Below, one piece after another: positions 34,055 through 45,634 of a stretch of DNA of 64,000 bases (position 1 is the stretch's first letter; each line of letters starts with the position of its first letter). The stretch is from Zea mays. Lineage: Eukaryota > Streptophyta > Magnoliopsida > Poales > Poaceae. Under the pieces are notes generated by a model, which saw only the letters and a list, made by a program, of their open reading frames with translations, did not search any database and was not told the origin of the DNA. A program made the translations under genes and the position numbers. The stretch is from contig NC_050097.1 of NCBI RefSeq assembly GCF_902167145.1, positions 116,655,982-116,719,981 of the forward strand. Reading direction: 5' to 3'.

Positions 34055-36288
34055 AAGGCTGGAAAAAAGCTCGAGGCTCGTGAATTGGCTCGGACTCGTT
34101 AAGGCTCGGCTCGAGACTCTGAACGAGCCCAAGCCGAGCCTGATTCTACAGCTCGCTATAGTACCGAGCCGAGTCGAGCCAGCTCATTAAGGTTCACGAG
34201 CCGGCTCACGAGCCGGCTCACGGCTCGGCCCAAATCTTACCAGCCCACTTACCAGCGGCCGATGGGAGACTATGGGAGCCTAGCCAAGTGCTGAAGCTGA
34301 ATAGCTGAAGTGCCAACGCTAGGACGTAGGGTTTCAATCACCATTTTGTTGTTCTGCTCTACTGCCAGCGACTAGCCCGTCCTATCATCCGCCGGCCGCT
34401 GGCCTGCTCGGCTGAACGGCTCACGCGAGTACGCGACGCCCGCGGCCGTGACCCATGGCCGTGAGCCCCTTCCGTCGCTCTAGGCTGCCATCCCTGAATC
34501 CCTCCACACGAGTACGCGACGCATAGGACGCCATGCTACCATCCCTCCAAGTCCAAGCTCTAGTCTGCCTGTCAGGTTAGTGATCTGAAGTACAATGCTT
34601 CTCAAGTTCTCATCCCGCATGATTTAGATCTTGGCTCCATTATTGTTCAGATTATTTAATCATTTCTGTGCATTGCACTACCGGAATCAGCTTCTTTGCC
34701 GTGTGTCTGAGACACACGGCAAAGGCTATTTTACACTCGGCAAATGCTTTGCCGAGTGTAACACTCGGCAAAGAACGCTCGGCGAACTGTACATCGGCAA
34801 CAGCATCTTTGCCGAGTACTTTTTGTCGGGCACTCGGCAAAGACTTTGCCGAGTGCCATTTGGCACTCGGCAAAGAAAAGTCACCGTCACGGCGCCAAGT
34901 GACGGTGACGGATCCTTCGCCGAGTGCCCACGGCGACACTCGACAAAGGAGGTTTATTTGCCGAGTGTCAGGTGGACTAGCACTCGGCAAAGAACCCTCC
35001 AGTGGGCCCCTTTGCCAGTCCCTTTGCCGAGTGCCTTGGCAGTGGCACTCGGCAAAGACATCTTTGCCGGTTCCCAGGTTTCCTTCTTTGCCGAGTGCCA
35101 TTTTCAGCACTCGGCAAAGACGGCTTTACCGGTTCCCAGGTTGCCTTCTTTGCCGAGTGCCATGGTCAGCACTCGGCAAAGATGGCTTTACCGGTTCCCA
35201 GGTTGCCTTCTTTGCCGAGTGCCATGGTCATAGCACTCGGCAAAGAACCCTTTGCCGAGTGTTACACTCGGCAAAGTGACCAGGATGTCCCTTTTTTATT
35301 TGTTTTTGCTGTTCTATCCAAACAAACAAAAGATATATATCATTCACATCACATTATATATCAATCGCATCACAGAATGAACACATTTATCATCAACACC
35401 ATATATATCACAAAGTGTCACTAATATAAGTCTCACAAATATAAGTATGTGTATTTACCAAGTCTGGATCACTAGCCAAACATCACCAACCGTCACATAT
35501 ATATCACAAAGTGTCACTAGCCAAACATCACCAACACTCACAAGGCAAAGCGGCCGGCACTCGGCAAAGGCTCGGATTCCGGTAGTGTTGCTATGTGCCT
35601 ATGTCCTATACTCCTATTCCTATATGTGTGCATGTGAGTACGTGAACGTGATCATGTGGGCAGGTGGGCATGTGGCTAGGTCGTGCACTCGAGCTTGCTT
35701 AGAATGGTTGTTGTCTCACTGTCTGACTGTTTACTTTTATTCTATCTATGATTTATTTTTTTCTTTTGTCGATAAGGAGGATGTGGTTGTTCCATTTGTC
35801 TCTGGAATGCTGTTACTTTTCCTAAAAGCGGTTGTGTTTGTTCCATTTTTCACTTTGTTTTCAATGATTATAGGTTGCAACTTTTTAAGTGATGGAATAG
35901 GTTGTGGAAGGAAAGGGGAGGAATGCAAGTGATGGAACTGATTCAGAAAGTAATTCGTTTGACAAGAGGGATGATATGTCTGAAGATGAACTGGTAGTGC
36001 TTGGTGGAAAAATTGATGATTCAGCGGACAATGTCAATATTGATGACTCTGAGGACAACAGAAGTAAAAATAGGAGTCAAGAGAAGGCGCAAGAGTGTAT
36101 CTTCTTGTATGTTTTCAGCTGATTTTATGGAGTATATATACAGTTGAAGGTTGGGCTCGTGAGCCGGCTCGAGCCGGCTCGTGAGCCTGTACCGAGCCGA
36201 GCCGAGCCTAATTATAGAGCTCACCAGACGGCCGAGCCGGGCTCGGTTCGCTCTTTTACCGAGCCGAGCCGGCTCGTTTTCAGCCCTA
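34055..36288. mobile_element. hAT-like DNA transposon with a CACTA insertion
   Basis: The two ends are inverted: the left reads AAAGGCTGGAAAAAAGCTCG and the right, reversed, TAGGGCTGAAAACGAGCC. Both are followed by 130-180 bp packed with GAGCCGGCTCG, CGAGCCGAG and GGCTCGTGAGCC subterminal motifs (34080-34235 and 36140-36280). Short terminal inverts with GAGCC-type subterminal repeats fit hAT elements. The possible 8-bp target duplication (GTCCTCCA/ATCCTAAA) matches at only five positions, and the left terminus abuts the Tat LTR, so the left edge may be cut. An acidic Ser/Asp-rich ORF (35904-36122) is too short to call a transposase. Non-autonomous. Confidence 0.6.
34676..35587. mobile_element. 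Non-autonomous CACTA transposon
   Basis: Complete element: starts CACTACCGGAATCAG, ends CGGATTCCGGTAGTG, with a 3-bp target duplication TTG (34673-34675, 35588-35590). 912 bp long. Its inner sequence is crowded with TTTGCCGAGTG / CACTCGGCAAA subterminal repeats in both directions, well over a dozen, and at 35060-35235 a ~68-bp unit is tandemly repeated. No transposase; frames of about 200 residues here come from the repeats. It would need an En/Spm-type transposase from elsewhere. Confidence 0.95.
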
Positions 36289-36745
36289 ATCCTAAACCAT
36301 GAGTGGGGTTGAGAGTTGTATTAATAGATTCAGTAGTTGGGTCAGTCCCATTACAGTAGGGGCGAGAAGGTCACAAGAGATGTTGAGACTAAACCAAAAC
36401 TTTAACGGGTACTCTAACACCCCCGCAGTCGCAACTCTATCCTGTACAGATGTTGCGACTGAACCAAAAGTCTAGAAATATACTCGACGGCAGCCCCTTG
36501 GTGAAGATGTCGGTGAACTGCAGCGTCGTGGGAACGCTAAGGGGACCCGAACGTCGCCTGCACCGACACGACCCCGGACCAAGTACAGATCGATCTCCAC
36601 ATGCTTCGTATGCTGATGCTGCACTGAATTGGTGGAGAGGTAGACAACGCTGATGTTGTTGCAGTAGACGAGGGTGACGCGCTGAAGGTGATGTGGAGCT
36701 GATGCTGAAGGGAGCGTTGTCATTTCTTGCTTCATGACAACCAAC
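36289..36745 (-). pseudogene. Copia RNase H end plus 3' LTR fragment
   Basis: Minus-strand reading of 36440-36690 gives VYCNNISVVYLSTNSVQH, TKHVEIDLYLV and LQFTDIFTKGLPSSIFLDF, the end of a Ty1/Copia RNase H, in two frames. After its stop comes a purine-rich GACTGCGGGGG followed by TGTTAGAGTACCC (plus 36419 leftward), i.e. a polypurine tract and an LTR start. The LTR is cut at 36289 by the hAT-like element, and the rest of the Copia is gone. Unrelated to the SIRE Copia on the right. Confidence 0.75.
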
Positions 36746-37412
36746 TGATAAATTTCGTTTCCCGATTTTCAATATCTGGGGGGGAACAAATGGGAGGAGA
36801 AATTCTTGCACTTCGTTACAGACCAGTGAATCCACATTGTTACAGCTTTTTAAGTGGCAAAACAGAAACATAGACTTCGTTACAGACTACAAAGTATATC
36901 ACTTCAAACAACATCACCAATGCGGCAACCACAAGCCAGTAAAAATAGATCGCACTTCAAACTGTTTCTCGAGCTGATTAGTAGTCGAATTGTATAACCT
37001 CAGTATATCACTTCAGTAGACAAATAAAATGCAGTTTCTTTATGACAAGCAAAAAAAAAAAACAGCGGAATACAAGTAAACAAAATGAATATATTTTGTG
37101 ATGGAAGACTGGCAATACACCCTGTGCAGCTAAGCACAAAGCACCTACAACATTGAATTGTATTGAATTGAACCAATCTGCTGTTTACACTGATACACTC
37201 TACAATACCAAGAGATTACTTCATGTTTGTTTAGGAACAAGCATCATGCGCCTAAAGTGGCACCACACAGTCTTATTACAAAGCTGCTTAATAATTTGAC
37301 ATACAACACCAAGCTGTCGAAAAGCAAGGAAATGGAATATATCTAGTGGGAAATTAGCGGCCTTTTCATCCGGTTGCTAAAACCAGTATTAAATGGCAGT
37401 TTTCCAGGCTTC
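36746..37412. other. 3' flank of the resistance gene
   Basis: AT-rich sequence with no convincing ORF or element, containing an A11 run near 37055. Part of it is probably the 3' untranslated region of the minus-strand NLR gene; I could not fix a polyadenylation site. Confidence 0.4.
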
Positions 37413-40400
37413 TTATAATTGAGTAACCATCTCAATTATGGGTTGGTTGGGATGAAGTTTTGCTGCCTGCATCATCTCAGCCACTGGCTTCTCGAAATCA
37501 GCAGTGTAGGTGCCGTCATAGTCGACAAGCGCCTTGATTTTGTGTAGCGAAGGGAGGCACTCCCAGCCGAGGCTGTAACAGCTGCATCCATTATTTGTTA
37601 TCTTATACAAGGCTGCGATAGGGACATTGAACTCCAGATGTATGAGGTCTGGCATGATAGCAGGTGCTACCCTCCCGGCGGTGCAGTCTCTCGTGGAACC
37701 CTCCGCTCCTTCATTCCAGATGCTGAGCGAAACACTTGCCGAGTCCTCGCTGGGCACCAACTGGACCATCCAGCCATACAGCTTGAGCGATCTCAACTTG
37801 AGGAAGAAGCCATCTGCGGCAACAACATCAGCTACCGTAGCCTTGCATGATGAGCTGTTCAGCGAACGAGGCTTCAACGACAGCGCGAGGTAGGTGAGCT
37901 CTGGCAGGCCGCCCAGTGCTCTCAGACCTGCCTCGTCCAGATGAACCACAAGCAGTTGTAGGTGTGAGAGGTTGGGGAGGCGCGCGGGATCGATGCACGA
38001 TGGTACACGATGGAACCGGAGGACATCTAAGTTCAAAATCCGGAGACGTCGCCGAAGCTTCGCCGTGTCCCAGCTGCCCTGTGCTGCTGCTACCCCATCT
38101 GCATAATGCCTCACCACAAGGGTCTGGAGCTTGTACAGACCGCCTAGTGATTGCACTAGACTGGACTGCATCCACGGATCCAACTCAATTCTGTTCCCAT
38201 ACAAAACGAGCATCCTGATTTCTCCCTGCTTGCCCATATCCTGCATGAACTTCTTCTGGCTGTACTCGTCATCTTTGGTGGGAAGACATATATGGAGCTC
38301 CTCTAGTGACGTCACCTGCCCCAAGAAACCATCAGGCAATGTTGTGACCCCGGTTGCACCGCGTAGGTACATCAGCTGTGTTAGCAGGCAAACAGTCTGT
38401 GGAAGCCGTGATATTTTAGTGTCCTCTAAATCCAGTGCTTGCAGAAACTTGAGGGATCCTATTTCCTCTGGGAGTGTCTTGATGCGAGTACCATGTAACC
38501 CAAGGTACCTCAAATGAAGCAGTTTTCCAAGATGTCCGATGTCCATAGATGGTGGCGTGCATTTCTCTAAAGCTAGCACACGCAGCAGCTTATTAGAGCT
38601 CGTGTGCAAGACCCAACCATCCATATCACACCCACAGGCAACCAGTGACCTCATGCTGCCACTCACAGGGTTGTCCTCCTCCGTTATTCTTCTGTTTTGG
38701 TGAGCTAACCGGCGCACCACGTGTCGTGACGACGACGACGACGTTGCGCCTCTTCTACCATCATCGTATGAGACAGTGATGAAGTTTTCTTCGTTTGATA
38801 TGTCACGGATGAGATCAAGCACCATGTCATGAACACGACAACCAAATATGGCGTCAGCAACCTCTTTGTCGTCCCCCACCGCCTGGATCATGCATCTGTT
38901 TATGAGCTCATGGAAGTATTCCTCTCCCTGCTCAAACAGGCTGCTGCTGCTTCCTGCTTTCTTCTCGATGAAACCTTCAGCTACCCACTTCCATATCAAT
39001 CTCTCCCTCTCGACCTCATAGTCTTCTGGATACACACTTAGGTACAGTAAGCAAGGCTTCAGATATGAAGGTAGGTCATAATAGCTCAGAGACAGTATCC
39101 ACACGGTGTCATCTACTTGTTTGTTGTTATCTTTACCGCCGCCGCGGTAGAAACCGCGAGAGCTGCACACCTCCAACCAGTCTTCTCTCGATTTACCCAC
39201 CAGCAAGCTTGCCATTGTGATGATAGCCAATGGTACACCGCCACATTTGTTAAGAATCCTTTGAGACGCCTCTTCAGGATGATTAGCCGGACATTTGTCC
39301 TCACCCCCAAACAGCCTCATATAAAATAGCTTCTTCGAGCTGTCATGAGGGAGCGGATGTAGCTCGTAAACCTTCTCGCTGGAAGCTACTTGTCGGTTGC
39401 GAGTGGTTGTGATTACCCTACTCTGCTTATTCTTCTGATCAAAAGCTAATTTGATTGTTTCCCAAGATTCTGTATCCCAAACGTCGTCGATAACGATCAA
39501 GTACCTACCATGCGTAAAGATAGCACTGAAATTAACTAATAGAAGATGATTTATTAATTGTAGTATTAACATTGTTTAAAATAATCCTTTAGAATAATTG
39601 TTATCTAATTTATGAAGACAATATTTTCTTTCTATGAACAAGACGCGCGAAGCAGAGAAATTATAGAGAGGCCATAAATCATTTCGTGGCTGGCTACTAA
39701 ATAATTCATGTATGTGTATACCTCTTGTCTTGTAGAAATGTTCGTAGTCCGTCGGTCAACAGCTGTAGGTCCTTTACTTCACGAATGGCCTCGTGCTTAT
39801 GTACGTCGAGACGGAAGAAGATGCTGGTAAAGACTTGCACCAGGTCAGGTTTCCGGCCAACCGAAACAAACGCTTCATAGTCATATCGCGGTTTGAGCTC
39901 GTCGTAGACGGCCTTGGCAAGAGTGGTCTTTCCCAGGCCACCAGCTCCGACCACAGAAACTATCTTCATCTTGTCACCGCCACTGGCAGAGACGTCGATG
40001 TCGTCCTCGGGGCAGCGGGACGACGGCAGCGGCAGAAGCATGGCCATGACCTCAGCCTTGGACCTGTCCATGCCGACCAGCTGTGCCGCTTCCCTGTGCA
40101 TGTATGCGAGGCGAGGATCCAGCGTCCTCGCCGGCGCAGGCGCTGCCACCGGAACGGCGTACCTGTCGCGGCGGTCAGCCACCTCCCGGAGCCGTTCCTT
40201 CATCTTCTCTATGGCGCCAGCTATGGTGTGACACTCCTTGCTCTTTTTGAACAGCTTCCTCATCTTTTCCATGGCGCCAGCTATATTGTCCAGGAGACGA
40301 CGACCAAGACGACGACGTTTGCCGAGGCCATCCTTTTTCTCAGCCGGTGCGTCGTTGACGAGGAAGGTATCGAGGATGTCCTCCATGTCGTACGACGCCT

Positions 40401-40611
40401 CCCTGACCTCGCGAGCCCAGAGCTGGACCTGTTGATCAAGATGCTCCGGCGGCACCTCCGCCACGGTGCGGAGAGCCACGTGCGCGCTCTCGAGCTCATT
40501 TTTCAGAGACTCGATTTCCTCCGGCAGGCACGCCTGCAGCTGGTACTCAGCCAGGAGCAGCTCGCCGAGCTTGCGGATGATGCTGCCCACGGCGCCGGCC
40601 ACAAGATCCAT
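37413..40611 (-). CDS. CC-NB-LRR disease-resistance protein (two exons, 993 aa)
   Basis: Intracellular immune receptor of the CNL class, which binds ADP/ATP and triggers defence on sensing pathogen effectors. Exon 1 is 40611-39722 and exon 2 39504-37413; intron 39505-39721 has GT-AG ends and interrupts the Arg before kinase-2, keeping frame. Residues 1-150: Rx-type coiled coil with the EDVID-like YDMEDILDTFLV at 74-85. NB-ARC: P-loop GAGGLGKTT 222-230, kinase-2 YLIVIDDVW 298-306, RNBS-B SRVITTT 325-331, GLPL as GGVPLAI 385-391, RNBS-D CLLYLSVYPEDY 448-459, MHD as VHD 521-523. From about 550 to 970 there are leucine-rich repeats. Every key motif is present with no stop or shift. It looks functional, and resembles grass Pik/RGA-type receptors, but no integrated HMA domain is seen. 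Effector unknown. Confidence 0.93.
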
Positions 40612-40867
40612 GGCGACGAAGCCGTGGAGCTAGCTAGCCGCTGCTCAGGACATGAGAGGGGCCAGTGTGAGTGTAGATGATTGCCGTGCTAAGGTACCTG
40701 GTGCTCTAATAATTGTATATATAATATTATTATATTACCAAAGCATAGACGAATCGATGCCATCCACCGCGTAAAGCCATGGAGGCATCCAGGAAAGCGC
40801 GAAACGCACTTTAGGCTGTTTCTAACAGGTTCTCCACTCTCCTAAATAATATTCATTATCGTTTATG
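40612..40867 (-). promoter_or_regulatory. Putative NLR promoter / 5' region
   Basis: Upstream of the NLR start codon. TATATATA (plus 40716-40723, palindromic so readable on minus) lies about 105 bp from the ATG, a normal distance for a TATA box with a short leader. A CACTA terminus begins at 40868, so only about 256 bp separate the ATG from transposon sequence. Confidence 0.45.
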
Positions 40868-40945
40868 CACTACCGAAAATAGTTGTTTTGCAAGCACTCG
40901 GCAAAGTCTAAAAAATACTCGACGAAAATTTTACCGAATGCGACA
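40868..40945. mobile_element. CACTA transposon terminus (one end only)
   Basis: CACTACCGAAAATAG followed by GCACTCGGCAAAG and degenerate copies (ACTCGACGAAAA, ACCGAATGCGAC), typical of a CACTA end with subterminal repeats. ATG at 40865-40867 would be the target duplication. No matching opposite end was found to the right inside the window. It is either a truncated relic or the left edge of a large element extending past 64000 that carries the gag fragment. Confidence 0.65.
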
Positions 40946-41146
40946 CGCTTTAAAAGATTTCGTCTCCTATATTTCATCGTCTCCATCATCGATATCTCAT
41001 CCTTTCTAATATACCAACTTAATTAACAGAATATATTATTTTACTAAACAACAAATACTAATTAAACGAAGGTTTGGCTTCAATATGTACCAGTCATGAA
41101 TTAGCAATTAGTAAAAAAAAAATAGAAAAAACAAATCATGAACACC
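40946..41146. other. AT-rich spacer, nothing recognised
   Basis: Between the CACTA end and the gag fragment. AT-rich with an A run near 41112; no ORF, repeat or element seen. Confidence 0.4.
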
Positions 41147-44100
41147 ATGTCCGTCAGCGAGTACCGAGATCGACTCCTACAGTTGTCTCGCAATGCACTA
41201 GAAGATGTCAACACTGATGCAAAGAGACTTGTAACACCTAATTTGTAAGAGATCATATAAAAGGGGAAAAGTGTTTTCTTTTATATATATGTGTGTCATC
41301 TCAATCTATCATTTCATGTGAACACCTTACACAAATAAATAATTAACAAGAGACACTCCAATAAATTGTGCATCATGCTGAAATTTTATGTGGTGTGCAT
41401 TTTGTGACATAAGATAAAAAATCATGTGAAAAGAGATATATCAAAGTTCAAAATAGAATTTAAGACCTAAAGGAAAATTCAAGAAATTTGGAAAAAAGAA
41501 GAAAATATATAGACAAAAATAAATATTATAAATAAAATAATAGTATATGCAAAATTGTACCCTTAATCTGAGGGAGCTTTACCATAGTGTAAGTTTGAAT
41601 TTTGAATTTTGAATTCCAAACTCAAAAGGAAAAACAAAACAAAATATAAAAGAAAAAGAATAAATGGGGAAAACCGCGCGTGGGCCCTGAACTACAATTC
41701 GGCCCATCTCCCCTTTTACTCCTGCGCAGCCCAATCTCCTTCATTCCTCACGCGCAGCCACCCGATCGTGCGGGGCCCACATGGTCGTCTCACTCGCGCT
41801 GTCCTAGTCTCCTGGTCGCGCGGCGCTTATCAATGACTGGTGGGGCCGCCCTGGCGGAAGCCTCCTCCCCGCGGACTTCGTGTAAAAGAAGCCGAGATCC
41901 TTCGCATGGCTGACCTCGTCGCGCCGCCCATTTCGGTCGGGCCGCTGCGACTCTGCCTCAGAGTATTTAGCCCTGAGTCGTCTACGCCGTGCGCCCTAAT
42001 CTAATCCCGCGTCCACGTTGTACGACTCCGCCGCGTAGCTAGTTTCCACCGCCGCTGTTGCCATTGCGAACTCGTCCGAGCCGCCGCCGCCATCGTGGAT
42101 TCGCATTCCGGTCGCCGGTTTCGCCTCTGTCGGTGGTCAGGGAGCTTCGCCTCGATACGTGGGTGGTGTCCGTGGCATCGTCGCACAGCTAGGAGCTCTA
42201 GCCGCGGGCAATTTCGCGCCGGTGTTGGTCCTGCGTGGTGGATCCGCCTTGTGCCGCGAGTGGTGCTCCTCTGCGCGTCATCCGTGGTGAGTCTGCCCCC
42301 ACTCTATTCGCCCTAATCTCCGCTGCGTATAACATTCTTCGGATCGGATTTTGGGGTGCTGCGCCATGGGTGGCGGGCGCGGCGGGCGAAGCGCCGCTGT
42401 GCGGTCTTACACGCCGTCGGGCCGGTAGTGGGAGGTAGGGGACGACCCTTGGGCCGTGTGATCTATGATCGACGGCTACAGTTAGCGCGAGTTAACGTTT
42501 CGGCCTAATGCGCCAGGGTCGTCTGATCGGGATCGGATGGGAGAGAGCTGTGTGTGTTTCCTGGCCATGGATCTTGGATCCGAAGGCCTGCGTTGCGTAC
42601 TGGTTCATGCGAAACCTGGATCTAATCTGGGCCCTCAATGTCTGATCGGGCGGCTCAGTTTCGCCCGTACCCGTTCGGCCCGGCCAAAATGCAGATCAGC
42701 CCCTCGGCTTTATCAAAAACAACTCGCCGTCCTATTACACAGTGCGCTGTGTCTTGGCACTTTTCTGTATTAAACCCTAGACTTTCTAGAAAATGAGGCC
42801 CAGTCCCGTGCCTATTTAAATTGTATCAATGAATTAGAAATTGAATATTTAATATGAAAATAAATGCTAGGAATTGTATAATTAATAGAAAATTCATATG
42901 AACTCCAAATTAACCTATTCCACTTTCTAAATTTTTGTAATATTATTTTCTATCACTTAGAGTCTCTGTTTTGACATGAAAACAGTAAGGAAATTAATTT
43001 CTCGCTTAACCCTATTTTAAGCACATAAAACCTTTGGAAATTCATATCTTAAAATCTATAACTCCAAAATTTATGATTCCTATTCCTAGGATTTTATTTT
43101 AATGTGTAGATTATTATTATGTATTTTGTTTACATGTTTGGTGTGATGTTAATTTTCTCTATATACTGTGCTTGTTTGTATTGTGGCGTGTAGAAGAGCC
43201 TGTGACTGAGGATCCTGGTGCCCAACAGATATAAGTTGCTGAGCAGGACCTCATTGAAGGCAAGTTGTGTCCTTCACCACTTTTTACCCAATAATGTTCT
43301 TTACTATCACTTATTCATGCATAGGTTTAATTTTGATGGGACCCAATAGGTCACCCTAGTCTGTTTATCCATTTTACCTTGTTACCCCTGAATCAAATGG
43401 GTAGTTTTGCTATTGCTTTACATGGTTTTTGGGTTAATATTTCATTATATCCATGTTCTAATTATTTTGTTATTCTATTTATGCTCATGTCAAGATCATT
43501 AATGTTAATTGGAACATGGAGCTTAACTTGAGAAACACGTGCCATCACAAGGGAGAAATGAGACCCTTGGCTAATTAATTAGGAAAGCTGGTAGAAGACT
43601 ACCTTACTCGAAAGGGGCAAGGACAGTAGAGGAGTTGCATGCAAGGAGGTTCTCGGGTTGATTTTGCTGCGATGGCGGTCAGACGGGGGATTCTTGCAAG
43701 TGCTCTTCCCATAAACTGTAGCTGGTTTTCGGAAGCTAGTGGAACTTTGTAAAGGCCTCGTAGTGTTGCCCTGGCCCTGCCTCGCTTCCTTGGTAGAGGT
43801 GTATAGGGCCCGTACAACCCCGTGGCAGATGGGTAACATGACTTGTGGGTAAAGGGTACAACCTCTGCAGAGTGTAAAACTGGTATACTAGCCAAGCTCA
43901 CGGTCATGAGCAGCTCAGGATTCTCGCATGATTAATTTATGGAACTTAAATTCAATTTGTCATTTACATTGCATGTGATTATTTATTAATTTTGTTCTAT
44001 TACTTTTATTGAGGTTTGGTATTTACTTATATCTAGTAACTGCTAATAAAATTTTGACCAACTAATTAAAAGCAATGCTCAGCTTTAACCCTTGTTGTTG

Positions 44101-44430
44101 ATTAGCCTTAAACATCACATGAACTCCCACCTTTGGTGAGTTCATGCCCACTAGTTTCCCCACAACTTGTTAAGCTATGATCATGTGTGAGCTCACCCTT
44201 GCTGTCTCACACCCCCCACAGGAGAAAAACAGGTGGTTCAGGAGGAGCCACAAAGCGAGGAGTTTGATCTGATTTAGGTGGTGTTTTCCCAGTTGACTTT
44301 ATGGCACCAAGGACGATCCTTAGTTCGTTTTATATTTACCTTTTATTTTGTAGTAAGACTTCCACTATGTAATAATTACTCTGATTATATTGTGACATTT
44401 ATCTCTACTCTCTGTTATTATATATGTTGT

Positions 44431-45634
44431 TGAAAGTCGCCTAGAGGGGGTGAATAGGGCGAATCTGAAATTTACAAACTTTAAGCACAACTACAAGCCG
44501 GGGTTAGCGTTAGAAATATAAACGAGTCCGAAAGAGAGGGCGAAAACAAATCACAAGCAAATAAGTCGGATGACACAGTGATTTGTTTTACCGAGGTTCG
44601 GTTCTTGCAAACCTACTCCCCGTTGAGGTGGTCACAAAGACCGGGTCTCTTTCAACCCTTTCCCTCTCTCAAACGGTCACTTAGACCGAGTGAGCTTATC
44701 TTCTCAATCAAACGGGACACTAAGTCCCCACAAGGACCACCACACAATTGGTGTCTATTGCCTTGGTTACAATTGAGTTGAACACAAGAAAGAATGAAGA
44801 AGAAAAGCAATCCAAGCGCAAGAGCTCAAAAGAACACAAGTATCTCTCTCTGACTAGTCACTATTTGATTGGAATTGTCTTTGGACTTGGGAGAGGATTT
44901 GATCTCTTGTTTGTGTCTTGTATTGAATGTTATAGCTCTTGTATGAGGGGTGAAGGCTGAAAACTTGGATGCAATGAATGGTGGGTGGTTGGGGGTATTT
45001 ATAGCCCCAACCACCAAATGAGCTGTTGGTGGAGGCTGCTGTCGCATGGCGCACCGGACAGTCCGGTGCGCCACCGGACACTGTCCGGTGCGCCAGCCAC
45101 GTCACCCGACCGTTAGGGTTCGACCATTGGAGCTTCTGTCTTCTGGGCCACCGGACAGTCCGGTGGTGCACCAGACAGTCACTGTTCACTGTCCGGTGCG
45201 CCTTCTGGCCCTGCTTTGACTTCTGCGCGCACTGTAGCGCATTAACTGCTCTCTGCAGGCGACCGTTGGCGCGAAGTAGTCGTTGCTCCGCTGGCACACC
45301 GGACAGTCCGGAGCTACACCGGACAGTCTGGTGAATTATAGCGGAGCGGCTCCCAGAATTCCCGAAGGTGAGTAGTTCGGAGTTTGGTTCCCTGGTGCAC
45401 CGGACACTGTCCGGTGGCACACCGGACAGTCCGGTGCGCCAGACCAAGGCACACTTCGGTTGTCTTTTGCTCTCTTTATTTGAACCCTTTCTTGGTCTTT
45501 TTATTGGTTTGTTGTGAACCTTTGGCACCTGTAAAACTTATAATCTAGAGCAAACTAGTTAGTCCAATTATTTGTGTTGGGCAATTCAATCACCAAAATC
45601 AATTAGGAAAAGGTGTAAGCCTATTTCCCTTTCA
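44431..45634 (-). repeat. 3' LTR of the SIRE Copia
   Basis: 1204 bp, matching 62178-63346. Minus-strand start TGAAAGGGAAATAGGC, end CGACTTTCA. Minus-strand TATAAATA (plus 44996-45003) within GGGGCTATAAATACCCCC is a strong TATA box. 45040-45440 is filled with CACCGGACAGTCCGGTG-type palindromes; two extra copies compared with the other LTR account for its greater length. Confidence 0.95.
44996..45003 (-). promoter_or_regulatory. LTR TATA box, SIRE Copia
   Basis: TATAAATA on the minus strand, repeated at 62748-62755 in the 5' LTR where it would drive the element. GC-rich palindromes lie directly upstream, at the place expected for regulatory sites. Confidence 0.7.

Noticed and set aside
34631..35424. 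Overlapping open frames of 140-203 residues on both strands
   Set aside because: They lie inside the CACTA element and arise from its TTTGCCGAG repeats; there is no transposase motif.
35904..36122. Acidic Ser/Asp-rich 72-residue frame as a hAT transposase start
   Set aside because: Too short, with no zinc finger or dimerisation motif; left as unassigned sequence within the element.
39793..40680. Plus-strand open frame of 295 residues
   Set aside because: Antisense shadow of NLR exon 1; low-complexity Arg/His/Leu composition and no domain.
44854..45528. Minus-strand open frame of 224 residues
   Set aside because: Runs through the palindromic part of the Copia LTR; the other LTR does not keep it.
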